DNA of 64,000 nucleotides. Source: Mesorhabditis belari (lineage: Eukaryota; Nematoda; Chromadorea; Rhabditida; Rhabditidae). Positions within the stretch are counted from its first letter, which is position 1. Every line of letters starts with the position of its first letter. The notes under the pieces were generated by a model. That model did not search any database. It was not told the DNA's origin and saw only the letters and a list, made by a program, of their open reading frames with translations. The position numbers and the translations under genes are program-made. The DNA is taken from the NCBI GenBank assembly GCA_958450365.1, contig CAUEEP010000914.1:1343118-1407117 (forward strand), given 5' to 3'. Below, piece by piece: positions 33,179-44,595 of the stretch.

Positions 33179-35830
33179 ATGTACACCCTTTCAGTGGGAC
33201 TCTATGAGCATTTCTTCGCCAAACACGACTACTACATCGTCATCGTTGGGTTGGACAATGCCGGGAAAACGGTTGGTTTCGTGTTTTTGTGATTAAAATA
33301 AGAAAATGTAGAGCTTTTCGCTGCAATCTAATTTGAAAGTTTTAAGATGTTTTAATAAAACAGGCGTTTGATTGTTTTTTATATCTTTTGAGCGGTTATA
33401 CTTAAATTCTGTTCTTGATTTGTTTTAATAAACGTTTTTAGACTTTCCTCGAGCAAATCAAAGCAAAATTCATCCGGGACTACGGCGTGTTGCGCCCATC
33501 AAAGATCACGAGCACGGTTGGATTGAATGGTTGGTTAAATGCTTTATACCATACTAGGTTGATGCAAAAGAAATTTCGGTTTTTTTGCAAACATTAAATT
33601 TAATCAAAATTCATTTAGGTAACAATTTATTCCAAACAATAAGCACCATCGTTATTCATAACATCCCTCCAACGTTGCTTCAGATTGCGGATCCCCTTAT
33701 CGAAGAACCCTTGATTCTGTGATTGAAAGTAGTTGGTCACCCAAATTTTGACTTCTTGCGCATTCATAAACTGGCAATTCGCAAGGGAATGTTGCATCGA
33801 TCTGAAGAGGTGAAAATTAGGTGGTGATAAGTCTGGACTATATGGCGCCTGCGGTAAGACGCTTCGTCCTAATTCCTCTAACTCCATACAAGTAGCTTTC
33901 GCTGTGTGAGCTGGCGCGTTGTCACGGAGAAAATTGATAGTCGAGGGAATTAAACCATTTTGACGCAAAATTTGGCCAACCTTCTTGTGATGTAAGCAAC
34001 ATTGGAAATGTTTGGCAAACTCTCGTGTTGTTTGCAATTGATCGGCTTCAATAAGTTGTCCCAATTCATTATTATCGATCGCTGCCGAACGATGCCCATG
34101 TGGTTCGTCTTCAAGAGATTCAATACCTTCTCGGAATCGGGCCAAACCAGAGCTGGCAGGATCTTTCGGTCATAACTTATTCTCCAAAAGTGGAACAGAG
34201 ATCACGATGTGATTCGGTAGCGCTTTTGCCCATCTCGAAGTCGTAGAGAAAATGCGTGCGCACAACATACTTTTGACCCAACCATGAGCAAATATCAATT
34301 AAAAAGTGAAAGCTCTGTTTTGGAAAAAGCGTAAAAATAAAGTAAATATCCAAGAGTACAAATATACAAAAGAAAATCAAATAAGATTTCCAGATTCAAA
34401 AAATACCGATTGAAATTTCTTTTGCATCAACCTAGTAGCTTTTAAGATAGTTTTTATTTTTTCATTTTTTAAGAAAGTATTATCTTTAATGTATCTGTGT
34501 TAATGTCAGCTTATTTAGTCGGAAAAGTCGAGGTCGGTCAAGTGCGACTGAATTTCTGGGATCTCGGCGGACAGGAGGATTTGCGAACGCTTTGGAACAC
34601 GTACTATTCGGTGGGTGCTGTGACGTTTTATAGCTAAAATTGCATGTACTACTTGTTACAAGCATTAATCTCAATGTTTGTACAGTAAAAACTTTCTTAT
34701 CCTCTAAATTTAGGGAAGCCAGCGCGTTGATTTTTGTCATCGACGGGACAAGACGAGAACTTTTTGACACCGTATCCTCGTGTTTTTGTAAGTTTTATCT
34801 CATAATCTTATAGGCTTGAAACTATAAATTTTTTTGTGCAACTTTTCATTGTAGTTTCACAGCAGAACCTTTCAAGAATCTTTATTTACACTTTTGAGCA
34901 TTGCATGCGATAAACCCGAGTAATAGCCTAAAAGAAATCGAGCATCAAAAGTTCTAAATCAAAAAGGGAAAAAAGATCTGACTGTAGATAAAATTTAGTT
35001 TCTGGATCAAATTATTAGTTTAAGATGATGTGATGAAATCGGAATTCATTCAACAAATACCAGTGTTGGTGGCTGTAAACAAGAGCGAATTGGACGGGGC
35101 GGCTACGGCGAGCGAAGTAAGCAAAATCCCCGAATGTGAGCAAATTTTGATCCAATACTAATTTTATCCGTGCCAGGTTTGGGCTGAAGTTTTTCTTTGA
35201 ATGCCCTCTGAATTTGGTTCGAGTTCGAGACTTTCGATTGCATAGATACTGCGGCTTGCTAAAGCTTTCAAACTCTTTACGGAATAGTTTAACAGTTTTT
35301 AAAGGTAAAATTGGTATCGGCTCGGAATTTGCGCACAATTGTATGCTAGAGAGGAAAGTGTCAAGAAACTCTTTCAGTTATTCGTTCATTTTTGGCAGAT
35401 TTTGATCTTAAAACTGATCTCAAGCGGTTTCTTTTCACATAAAATTTAAGATTATGAATCAAAAACTGAACGAATAACCGGCATTGCTGACTGGTTTAAC
35501 AATGAAAAATCTTAGATACCTATTCAAAATTGTCCTTAAACCATGAAAATTTACGAATTCGATGTCAAGAGAAAGGATTATGTTGATGAAATGATATGAA
35601 AAATGAAAAAAAAAAGATATTTCAAGGGGGAAACCGTTAAAATAATACTATCGATATTGGGATTTGATATAATATTGATATTTTAGATTCGAACACTACT
35701 CTCCGATGATGAGCACCGGTCGGATTTGGCGGTATTGCCCGTGTCGGCGCTGGAAGGACATAACATCGATCGATGTGTGCGGTGGCTGGTTCGATCGCTG
35801 CAACAAGCCGATCAGAAACTGCAATTGTAG
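33179..35830 (+). CDS. ARFRP1: ARFRP1-like small GTPase (Arf-related protein 1)
   Basis: Six exons: 33179-33271, 33442-33529, 34519-34610, 34714-34787, 35025-35116 and 35687-35830. The start MYTLSVGLYEHFF, G1 loop GLDNAGKT, KITSTVGLN switch region, G3 WDLGGQE, G4 NKSE (for NKxD) and G5 SALEGHNIDRCVRWLV identify the Arf family. The MYTL start and TFLEQIKAKF are ARFRP1 features. ARFRP1 acts at the trans-Golgi, upstream of ARL1 recruitment. All phases agree except at exon 3/4: the donor leaves TCG complete, but the acceptor TTTAG|GGAAGCC adds one G before EASALIFVID. This is either a 1-nt assembly or real insertion, or a non-canonical site. A mariner copy lies in intron 2. Confidence 0.9.
33554..34435 (-). 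mobile_element. Dead mariner transposon in ARFRP1 intron
   Basis: The ends CTAGGTTGATGCAAAAGAAA and TTTCTTTTGCATCAACCTAG are inverted, flanked by TA, for a total of 882 bp. On the minus strand the first helix-turn-helix region (HFLYDFEMGKSATESHRDLC) is followed by a stop and frame change. A second frame (34145-33627) carries the second HTH region and then jumps directly from GQILRQNGLIPS to LRDNAPAHTAKAT and PYSPDLSPPNFHLFRS. A full mariner transposase is about 345 residues. The stretch around the first catalytic Asp is deleted here, so the element cannot move itself. Confidence 0.9.
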
Positions 35831-36156
35831 GGTTTTATGTGATACATTTGGTTTTTATAGGTTTACGGTGGCTTTAGACGAAATATCTTTTAAGTTTCAA
35901 TTGAAAAAAAATACTCTGTTTTGTTGGCTAAATGCTATGACTGTTTTTAGATAGTCTAAAGCTACAGATGGACTTTTATATTTTAAATCTCTGCAGACAA
36001 GATGCTAAGTCTTGTTGACTGAGTATTTTTAACTGTTTTGTTACAATCTAAATCTCAAGTATCCCGTTTTATACTTGGTTGTGATACTTATCGATAATCT
36101 CCATCGTTCTTATTTGAGCTCACCGTTTTAAAGGAGTTCTATTTTGTGGCTATTCC
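35831..36156. other. Gap between convergent ARFRP1 and Nudix genes
   Basis: 326 bp between two stop codons on opposite strands; it should hold both 3' UTRs. Nothing else seen. Confidence 0.6.
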
Positions 36157-37644
36157 TCATTGCTGCATGACCGCTCGTAGGATTGCCCTTTGTGAGTCCT
36201 TGACCACCTCGATTCCTACCGTTAGACTCATCCACTCGCGTCGGCGACCCTGAAATTCGGATGTGAAAGGCTCCCCTTAACCAATCCGTTTCTTAAAAAG
36301 TGTTCATTTTCTTTCAAACCGTAATCTTTTAGGAAACGGATTAGAGGAAAGATGTTCCTTAAAAGATGCCCTTTAGCTATCGTGCTCCTACAGCTTTTTT
36401 AAAAAAACTTGGTCCCAGAAGTACAGTAAACTTTGCTGGAGGGCACCTTTTAGAAAATGGTCTAATCTAACCCACCCTTTGCCCATCCTCCCAAACATTC
36501 AACTCCTCTTGGACTCGCATCAGAAAAACGGTGGTTCGGTGTTTTCTGTTGTCATCCTAAAATCGAAAATAATATAGGCTTTGTTTGAATGAATGAACTT
36601 CAATGATTTTGTTTGTTTTTAATACGGGTACCTGTATTTTTGTGTGTAACTGTGATTTTTTTTGTAATCTCGATTGTACATACTGCTTGATGATAATGGT
36701 ATTAAAGTAATCGTTTGAATTCAGCATTTAGCAAATAAAACTTGGGAATCTAGGTAAGTTTTTGGTTAACTCAATAGTTTTAGACATCGGCTCTACTAAC
36801 TTTCAATGGAGTACCGTAACCTTTACCTGAAAGATGCCGATTTTTTCGATAGTTTGTGCCCGTACACCGGCCTCTTCTTCGAGTTCTCGTCTAAAACCAT
36901 TATTTGTTTTCCTTTCTTTTTTTGCAAAACAAACGTTGCAGCTTGATCTGGCTGTTCATCTCTTTCAATTCCGCCTCCGGGCACCACCCATTGTTTACCG
37001 TCTTTTCCGCCAGACACGAGAAGAACCTGAGAAGATGAGAATTGAGCTTTGAACTTGAAAAGATCGATTGTTGGCTTTAGCTACTGATTAGTTCCCAAGT
37101 GTGCTCTGCATACCTTCATTCACTCACCTTTATTCCATCAGTCCCTTCTTCTCTCAAACATACACCAGCGGCTCTCATTCGATATCCATCTCCATCTCGA
37201 ATCCTTTCCCCATTTTTCTTCGATTCTTTCCATCGACCTTCAGCCAGTGATTGCTGGGGGACACCGCCGAGTGCTGAAGAGACTAAATTAAGAGCGTTTG
37301 AATTGATATACCGTATTTTCTCTAATAGTAGTGCACCCCGATGAGCCGAGGTGGTGACTATTTTATGGCTTCCAAAGTTTTCCTAGAAGCTCAACACTCT
37401 AATCCCCCACTAGATCTCATCGTCAGCTACATTTTCCGACCCCACATCGATAGGTTCTGATAAGCGGTTCTCGAGATTTCGAGGAATTTAGGCAACGCTC
37501 TAGGTGCACTACTATTAGAGAAAATACGGTATCTAGGGTTGTCCTAGACCAAAATGAGACCAAATTCTCATTCTTATGGTGATTCTTTTTACCTGTTGTC
37601 GGCGTGCACATCCGAACGCACATCGGCGTTTGATTCTCTACCAT
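36157..37644 (-). CDS. Diphosphoinositol polyphosphate phosphohydrolase (Nudix, NUDT3/DIPP type)
   Basis: Six exons join in phase, giving a protein of about 180 residues starting MVENQTPMCVRMCTPTT. After SGGKDGKQWVVPGGGIE the Nudix box follows its pattern exactly once the GCAAC|GTTTGT intron is removed: GIERDEQPDQAAT, RELEEEAGV. The glutamates needed for metal binding are all present. The later RKHRTTVFLMRV, WEDGQR and GRRREWMSL are DIPP-specific landmarks. DIPP enzymes cleave the beta phosphate of PP-IP5/(PP)2-IP4 and can hydrolyse diadenosine polyphosphates. Intron 1 contains MITE copy 3 (37311-37529). The 40-residue stretch between the start and RAAGVCLR is longer than in human NUDT3. Confidence 0.9.
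37311..37529 (-). mobile_element. MITE, CCGTATTTTCTC family, copy 3
   Basis: Complete copy with both inverted ends and TA flanks, inverted relative to copies 1 and 2. It lies in intron 1 of the Nudix gene. Confidence 0.85.
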
Positions 37645-38126
37645 CTGCTGGAAAATTAGTCTGATTTTCTACCATCTCAAGTATCTTTCTCCATTGAAAT
37701 TTAAAAGATATTCAGTCTAAAGCTAGAGTAAACTTGTAAAAATTCATCTATAGCTTTAGACTATCAAAAAAACAATCATAGTATTCAGTTAAGTATCTTT
37801 TCAAATGAAATTTAAGATGTTCAAATTTTTCAAAAAGAAGCTCGATAGGCCAAAGTTGAGTTAAATTTCTTTCAAAACTTCAAAAAAAGCTATTTCAAGC
37901 TTTAAGCTTTAAAAAAGCTCTAATTCAACGAAAATGTACTATTGGGAAATGAAAACGAGGCTAAAGAGAGCAAAAAAAAAAGACATGAACAGAGGGGAAA
38001 TCGATTGATTGGAATGGGGGAAGGAGAAAAGGAAAGAGTTTGGGGAAAAGGTGTTTCAAAAAAAACTTGGTCCTAGTATTTCCCTGGGTCCTAGGTCCTA
38101 GGACTCATGTATTTTCTCCTTAAATC

Positions 38127-38235
38127 TTGCAAAAGCACCCCTTCTGGAGTAATGATTTCTTGATTTTCTTGTGGAAATGACTTGGTTTCGCGAGAAAACC
38201 GAGGAATCCAGTGCGCCAGAAGTAATGCGTTTGTC
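38127..38235. mobile_element. Short MITE, TTTGTAAAAGCAC family, copy 1
   Basis: Ends GCAAAAGCACCCCTTCTGG and CCAGAAGTAATGCGTTTG are inverted copies; the centre contains TTTCGCGAGAAA. Related copies lie at 39440-39577 and 54165-54264. Confidence 0.6.
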
Positions 38236-38597
38236 TTTGAGCATTAAAATACCATTTGAAAAGACAAAAAAATCGAAGTCAGATCATTTAGCTGAATATT
38301 TTTATATCATAGAAAAGTTTAATCCTATTGCATCATTTAAAATCAATCATTTCAAACTTTAAAACTAATCCGAAAGGGTGAAAAGTTTAAGAATAGACTG
38401 GGATTAGTGGGATGTAAATGAAAGAAATGGGGGTAAAGTTTGTAAACGTGCAAAAAGTGAAGAATGATCAAGGGGAAAAGTATCATTTGGGAAAAGGGAA
38501 AAGGACGAGAGAATTTAAAAGAGAAAAGGCGGAAAAGAACGATAGGTGAGGTGAGAGGGGAGAGATGGAAATGAAATGAAAGGAGACGGAGAGACAT

Positions 38598-38840
38598 GGA
38601 GAGGCTGGGTGATTCTTGGCTTGAGTTCTTGAGTCTCTTCAAGTCTTAAGCCTAGCAGGCTTTTAAGCTTGCTACAAAGACTACTGAGGCTGGGGCATTC
38701 TTGGCTTGAGTCTCTTCAAGTTTTAAGCTTACTACAAAGAATACTGAGGCTGGGGGATTCTTGGCTTGAATCTCTTCAAGTCTTAAGCTTAGCAAGCTTT
38801 TAATCTTAGCAAGCTTTTAAGCTTACTACAAAGACTACGA
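38598..38840. repeat. About 75-bp tandem repeat, three copies
   Basis: Units start near GAGGCTGGGTGATTCTTGG and contain CTTCAAGTCTTAAGC and CTTACTACAAAGA; the copies differ by small internal deletions. Confidence 0.75.
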
Positions 38841-39261
38841 GCCGATACACTAGTCAAAGACGATTCAGTGTGCCAGAAAAGGTGTGTTTAGACAAATTCG
38901 CGTAATTTTATTTAATATACTTGAGTGCTTCAGCTAAAGTACCCCTTGGAGTCTTCCAATTTGATATTTGATATTCATTTTTTTATCAAATAATCGAAAT
39001 TTTCGATTTGATATTCAAATAAACCAAAAAAAAATTCCTTTTTTTTCCTTTAAATCCTGAGTTTTTCATTTCGTTTTTGACGCTTTTCTTCCCATTTTTT
39101 ATCATTTTTGTGCCAAAACCAAGGGAAATTATGCGAGCCATGAACCGAATTAGATCGGAAAAGGAAGAAAAATATTAAAAAAAAGGGGAACCCTGGGCAA
39201 CCATCAGGATTGAAATAGGAAAAATCTTCTGATGTAACAAATAAATGACTTTTTAGAGATA

Positions 39262-39350
39262 GGCAGAATAACTGATATAGGTAGAATAACTGATAAGTAA
39301 ATAACTGATAAGTAAATAACTTATAAGTAAATAACTATAAATAGGCAGAA
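39262..39350. repeat. GATAAGTAAATAACT array
   Basis: Five imperfect 15-bp copies. Confidence 0.7.
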
Positions 39351-39439
39351 TCAAATGAATAGTATCCAGCTTCTGGTCAAAGGTCAAAAGGGGTCATCCA
39401 GGTCAAAAAGTAATTCGGGGGCATACTTTGTGCTCAAAT

Positions 39440-39577
39440 TTTGTAAAAGCATCCCTTCTGGTGAACTTCTTTAGTTTTTAGTTCTTTAGTTCTTTAGTTT
39501 TCTTCTAAAGCTGTAAAGTTTTCTTGTTTCTTCAAGAAAGTGAAGAATTCCTTGCGCCAAACGGGGGTGCGTTTACA
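39440..39577. mobile_element. Short MITE, TTTGTAAAAGCAC family, copy 2
   Basis: TTTGTAAAAGCATCCCTTCTG on the left pairs with a diverged right end finishing GGGGGTGCGTTTACAA. A TTTCTTCAAGAAA palindrome is near the centre. Confidence 0.55.
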
Positions 39578-40067
39578 ATATTTGTGTAAAACATCAAATT
39601 CTCTATTCTTTTCCCCAAATCGATCAATGTGAGGTGTTTGGATTGGGAAAATGAACAGCCGCTTTAGGAAAAAAAAATAGAAAAAGCTTTCGAAAATTGC
39701 TCCTTCAAAGCGGATTTTGCGATTTTGAGGGGTAAAAGCGCTGGAAAATCCATGAAAATCTTGAAAATCGGATAATTTTTGGAAAACATTGTGAATCGTT
39801 CAAATTCTTGGCTGTTTTAATGGTGAATTTTATGAAAACAGTTCGAAAATCGATCAATATGCAGTGGATTTTGTGGGAAAATTTTGCAAACACACTCACT
39901 GGGGCACTTAAAACTAGCTAAAACCCAAGGCGAGCTACAGTACTCCAAAAGTTAGCTAGATTGCTACATTTAAGGGATGCGGTGTTTCTATCCGTTTACT
40001 TTATCTAACAATAGCTACAGTAACCCGAAAAGAAGCAATATAGTCTACTATATAAAGCCGAAGAGAC

Positions 40068-40206
40068 GCCTGTCTGTCCGTCTGTCTGTCCGTCTGTCTG
40101 TCTGTCTATCCGTTATCCGTCTGTCTGTCTATCCGTCTGTCTGTCTGTCTGTCTATCCGTCTGTCTGTCCGTCTGTCTGTCCGTCTGTCTGTCCATCTAT
40201 TTGTCT
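40068..40206. repeat. TGTC/CGTC tetranucleotide microsatellite
   Basis: About 34 tetramers, mostly GTCTGTCTGTCC with ATCC interruptions, preceded by TATATAAAGCCGAAGAGACG. Confidence 0.9.
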
Positions 40207-40794
40207 GTGCGCAAACGCGACGCTCCGTAATTACGTTTGCTCTATCAGCTCTATCAAAGGCAAAGTATTCAGCTTTTGCGCCCGATATTTTGCTCTCGGG
40301 GTTTTCAGCTATGGGAAATCTGAATTTTAGGTCGATTTTTAAAAAGAGGGCGGGGCTTAACATAGGATACGGTAGTTTTAGTCATTTGAAAGAAAGAATG
40401 AGCGTTTTCCGCTTTTATAAACCCCAAAAGATACACAACATGAAACTGAAGTTCAAGATGTTTAAGAACGAAAACGAAAGAAAAATCGGCGTTCAAATGG
40501 CTCATTTGAAGAGGAGCTGAAGAGAAAAATGTTTCCGAAAAGTTTAAAAAGAGAAAAAACAAAAAGGGGGCTGGTCAAGGGATGCCCGGGTCAAGAGGGG
40601 CCCTTGAGAGGGTTCAAAGAGACAAAAAGTGTAGGAAAAAAAAGTGAAAATGGAAAAAATGACGTCATTCTCATTGAATGTCTCAAGTGAAAATCGAATG
40701 GGAAAAAGATTTTTGAGGGATTTTGAAGGGAAAACGAACGGTGGAGGAGAATAAGCAAAAATTGAGCTATGAAGGTTTGGCTATAGTAAGAGAA

Positions 40795-40972
40795 GTGAGA
40801 GCTACTGTACTGTACTAGCTACTGTATTGTACTAGCTACTGTACTGTACTAGCTACTATACTGTACTAGCTACTGTACTGTACTACCTACTGTACTGTAC
40901 CCGTTGCTCTGTACTGTACTGTACTACTAGGACTGTACTAGCTACTGTACTGTACTAGCTGCTGTACTTCCA
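40795..40972. repeat. 17-bp array (TACTGTACTGTACTAGC)
   Basis: About ten copies of a TACTGTAC-rich unit. Confidence 0.8.
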
Positions 40973-41499
40973 TATACTATTGTACTATTTTAAATGTACT
41001 TCCATGTATATGTAAGCATGCTAAGTACAACAGTACTGTAGCTTCTGTACTATGCATAGGATCCTGTAATCAATGCATTTACCGCCTGTAAATGAGATTT
41101 GAAAATCGAGATCAAGCATCAATTCTAAAGAATCATAAACTTTAATCTAAAGTTTACAAAATAAATCCCAATTCTTAACTTTTATATCATTGCGAGTGAA
41201 ATGAAAAATTGAGTTTTTGTCGAGTTTTGTGGGGGATTTTCGAGAGTTCCCCTTTGGGTGAATCACCAATGAAAAGTGAAGGGGCTGAGTAAACTTTGGA
41301 TTTTGCAGAGGAAAACGAATGATGGTAGAGATGGGGAAATGAAATTGAATAGGGAATTAAAGCTAGTGCAATCTTTTTTCTAAAAAGTGCCCTTTCTGCA
41401 AACTAATCTTTACTCTAGTAGCTTATAAAGTACAGTACTTCTTACTAAATTAGAATAGAAAACTGGTAGAGATGGATAGATGCTTGATAGGCGTCTAAA

Positions 41500-41818
41500 A
41501 ATAGCTAGATAAGTAGCTAGATAAGTAACTGGATAAGTAACTAGATAAGTAGCTAGATAAGTACCTAGATAAATAGCTAGATAAGTAGCTAGATAAGTAA
41601 CTAGATAACTAACTAGACAACTAGTTAGATAACTAGCTAGATAAGTAGCTAGATAAGTAGCTAGATAAGTAGCTAGATAAGTAACTAGATAAGTAGCTAG
41701 ATAAGTAGCTAGATAACTAACTAGTCAACTAGTTAGATAACTAGCTAGATAACTAGCTAGATAAGTAACTAGATAAGTAGCTAGATAAGTAACTAGATAA
41801 CTAGCTAGATAACTAAAA
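41500..41818. repeat. 12-bp tandem array (AGCTAGATAAGT)
   Basis: About 26 copies with AACTAGATAACT variants. Confidence 0.9.
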
Positions 41819-42397
41819 TATCTATCTACATATCTCAGTCAGGGAAGAAAAGGTTACGAAACAGAAAAGAAAGGGGAAAACGGGTTCAAATGATAAAAGG
41901 AAACATAAGAGAAGCTAGGGGAAAGCGTGGGAATGTGGGAGTGGGATAACAAGGGAGAACACTGATTGGGGGAGTAGAGGGGACGGGCAGACCACCCCTC
42001 CACCCTGTCTCGGACATCGCCCCGAATTTCACCGACTGTCGAGGTGAATGGAGCTTGTGTGCAAAGAAAAGTGAACAACATGAATGTTAAAATTGAATTC
42101 GATTGAGCACACAGGGCGGACTCCGACTATTTTTGCCGATCTGCAGACACAGAAATAGGACTTTTGCCAATTTTTGTTATCTGAAAGTGAGGTTGAAACT
42201 AAAAAACTCACAGAATTTAAAGATTAGGACTGGCCAGGGCTGAGCCAAACCCAATTAGAGCCGTTCTTCATAGAAAATTTGGAAAGTTAACATAACCCTT
42301 CTTTGAAAATTTGAATTTAGAGGCTGACAGAAATGACGGAAAGTCATTCTCAACTTCATTTGACTTCTCTGGACAACTCATTCGATCGGTCGTCAAG

Positions 42398-43895
42398 ATG
42401 AACACAAAAGGAAACGGCTTTCTCGAGGCGCTTAAGGCTTGTTTTTTGATCTTAACCCAACTTATTAGTTTGGTGAATAAGTCTTTTCGTTCAGAAAAAT
42501 AGTTGGCCTTTCTAATGAAATAAACCGTAGTTCAATTGATGCATTTGTTGGTTTTAAACGGAAGTACGAAAAAAACGAAAACACTTTTTCACCAACCTAA
42601 TACTGTTTTTTACTAGAAAGCCTACTAGAAATTTTTACTAGAAAATTTTCGACAGTCTTTAAACGGTTTTTTGATCGAAAACTTGAGATTTTGAGCTTTT
42701 TTCAAGAGTTACGGATTTAAAGGAAGAAAATTTGCTATCTATGAGATAAAAAGTCGATTTTGGCTAGGTTTTGAAGGGTAGATTCTGGTTTTGGAGCTAA
42801 CTTATGGGTAAATAAGCCGACAAACTTCAATCTAGCATTCTAGAGCTTGTTTTTCTCTAAACATTCTAGTCATTTAGGATTTTATCGTGTTGCAGGCTTT
42901 CCTGACCAAAGTCTCAAACCTAGACACGTTGAAAGAATAGTGGAACGTTTAATTATTGAATTTGCTTTTTAATATTTCATTTTAAGGAGAAAACCCTCGT
43001 TCGACGTGACAAAACCACCGCAAAGGGCGTCGATTTGATCAAGGTTTTATTTATGAAGTAACTAAATATATAATTCTTTACATTAGGATAAAGAATTCAT
43101 TGTGATCTACGTGGGCGCTTCTTTTCTCGCCGGCTCGGCTCGGCGAAATGTCGAGAACTTGAAGGTATCGTGGTTTCCACTAATTTGTCAAGTTTAACTT
43201 TAGAAATTCTACGAAATAATGAAAGATGAGAAACTTGAGATCATCTACCTCTCACAGGACAACAACGAGAAGGAATTCACAAAGCATTTCCATGAGAATC
43301 ACGGCAATTGGCTGGCTGTGCCGCCTGGGACCGAGGATAATGAGTGAGTGGCTTGTTTTTTTGTAAAAGAATACTGTGTAGTTTCCATTAAAACCTCTAA
43401 AATTGTTAAACGTATGTTGTTAATGTTGTTTAAGGGAATATTTAATGGCTTTAGAACTAGATACCAAGCAAAATTGAGTAACTTAGCTACTTATGATAAG
43501 CTCGTGATTTAGGGAATTGATGAAGACACTTGAGAACCCTACAATACCACATGTTATTGTCTACAACAAGCTTGGATTCATGTGTCGTCGCACTACTGGC
43601 ACCGCGGTAAGTGATTGCTTTAATGTTCATTGATAATGCTCTTTAGGATCTCGAGAAGAAAGGAATTCTTGATAAGTGGCGAGCAAAGAATCAAAACGTG
43701 CAGTTTCGGTAGGCTTTTCGAGTCTTGATATAGGATCTACCTGGGTTTTGCCGTACTGAGCTCATATAGCTATCTTTATGCCTTCTAATGAATAAGTTTA
43801 GCCGAGGCAAGAGTGGTGATCGTCAAGTGTCGAGTCAAGAAAGTCAAAGCAAGGAGAGCGACGCGGTCGCCAAGGACAAAAGCGGAAAGAAGTGA
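42398..43895 (+). CDS. Nucleoredoxin-like thioredoxin-fold protein lacking active-site cysteines (left copy)
   Basis: Clear exons run from 42988 to 43895: EKTLVRRDKTTAKGVDLIK, KEFIVIYVGASFLAGSARRN, KFYEIMKDEKLEIIYLSQDN, LAVPPGTEDNE, a cis-Pro region TIPHVIVYNKLGF, and a charged tail ending DAVAKDKSGKK. The order (beta strand, helix 1, SxDxxxxEF, WLAVP, PxxxV) follows nucleoredoxin/tryparedoxin. Where those have WCPPC, this has FLAGSA, with no cysteine. It is therefore unlikely to be a redox enzyme. The first exon (ATG 42398, MNTKGNGFLEALK) is a weaker call because its donor is unclear; intron 1 contains a 136-bp MITE. The Argonaute starts 700 bp downstream. A second copy is on the right arm. 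Confidence 0.75.
42465..42600. mobile_element. 136-bp mariner-type MITE in left arm
   Basis: Starts TTAGTTTGGTGAATAAGTC, ends CACCAACCTAA, TA on both sides. The same insertion is in the right arm (63636-63773), so it predates the duplication. Confidence 0.75.
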
Positions 43896-44595
43896 ATGAC
43901 TCCGAAGGGAACAATTGCTTCAAAAACACAACATTTTAAATCTCTTTTTATACACACCGATTGATTTCTTTTTGGTAGTCGAATTGTCGTTAGTCTATGT
44001 TATGATGTGCCCGTTTTTGTCTTTGCATTTGAACAATGATCGCAATAAATATATTAAAATGGTGCTGATTATACTTTTGAAGTAGCGCCCACAAGTGTCC
44101 TTCAAAAAAAGTTGATTCATTGAGCTTCGCCAATTTTCAAAAATCCAGAAATTGAAATTGGCCTTTTCCCCTTATATACTCGTTTTCTCCTCTACGTTAA
44201 AGATATTCAATCTTGAAATTTAAATTTCAAAATTAAAAGTTATCTCGTCGGGGAAATTTTCGTAAAAGCGTCTCATTTCGAATTGGGGCTACTTTTGGGG
44301 ACTTTTTAAAAGTGCACGATGCACGATTTCGTCACTTTAGCTGTGAATGCTTAATGTTTTTCAAAAATCGAAACTCATTTTGTGCAGAACTTGTTTAAAA
44401 TTTATTAAGTTTGAAGTGAGCTTGCTTATATTTTGGGGAGCAGCGTCGGCTGGCTAGGGCTAAACTAAAATCTTGCCCTTTTTTCACCTCCCCACCAGCT
44501 CCATAACCACGTTTGTATTGTTTGTTCTTTCTTTTTTGTTACCTTTATCAGCATCTATTCATCATTTCTTTTGGTCTTGAAAAGCTTTCAACGAA

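Larger units (their letters stand above)
37645..42251. other. Gene-poor repeat region between Nudix gene and palindrome
   Basis: 4.6 kb with no exon I could support. A minus-strand frame at 41854-42081 starting MLFTFLCTQAPFTSTVGEIR has a mildly protein-like start but no splice or family support. The region holds two short MITEs and five tandem arrays listed separately. Confidence 0.5.

Noticed and set aside
39977..40363. Frames with RLSVRLSV and RRTDRRTD repeats
   Set aside because: Translation of the TGTC/CGTC microsatellite.
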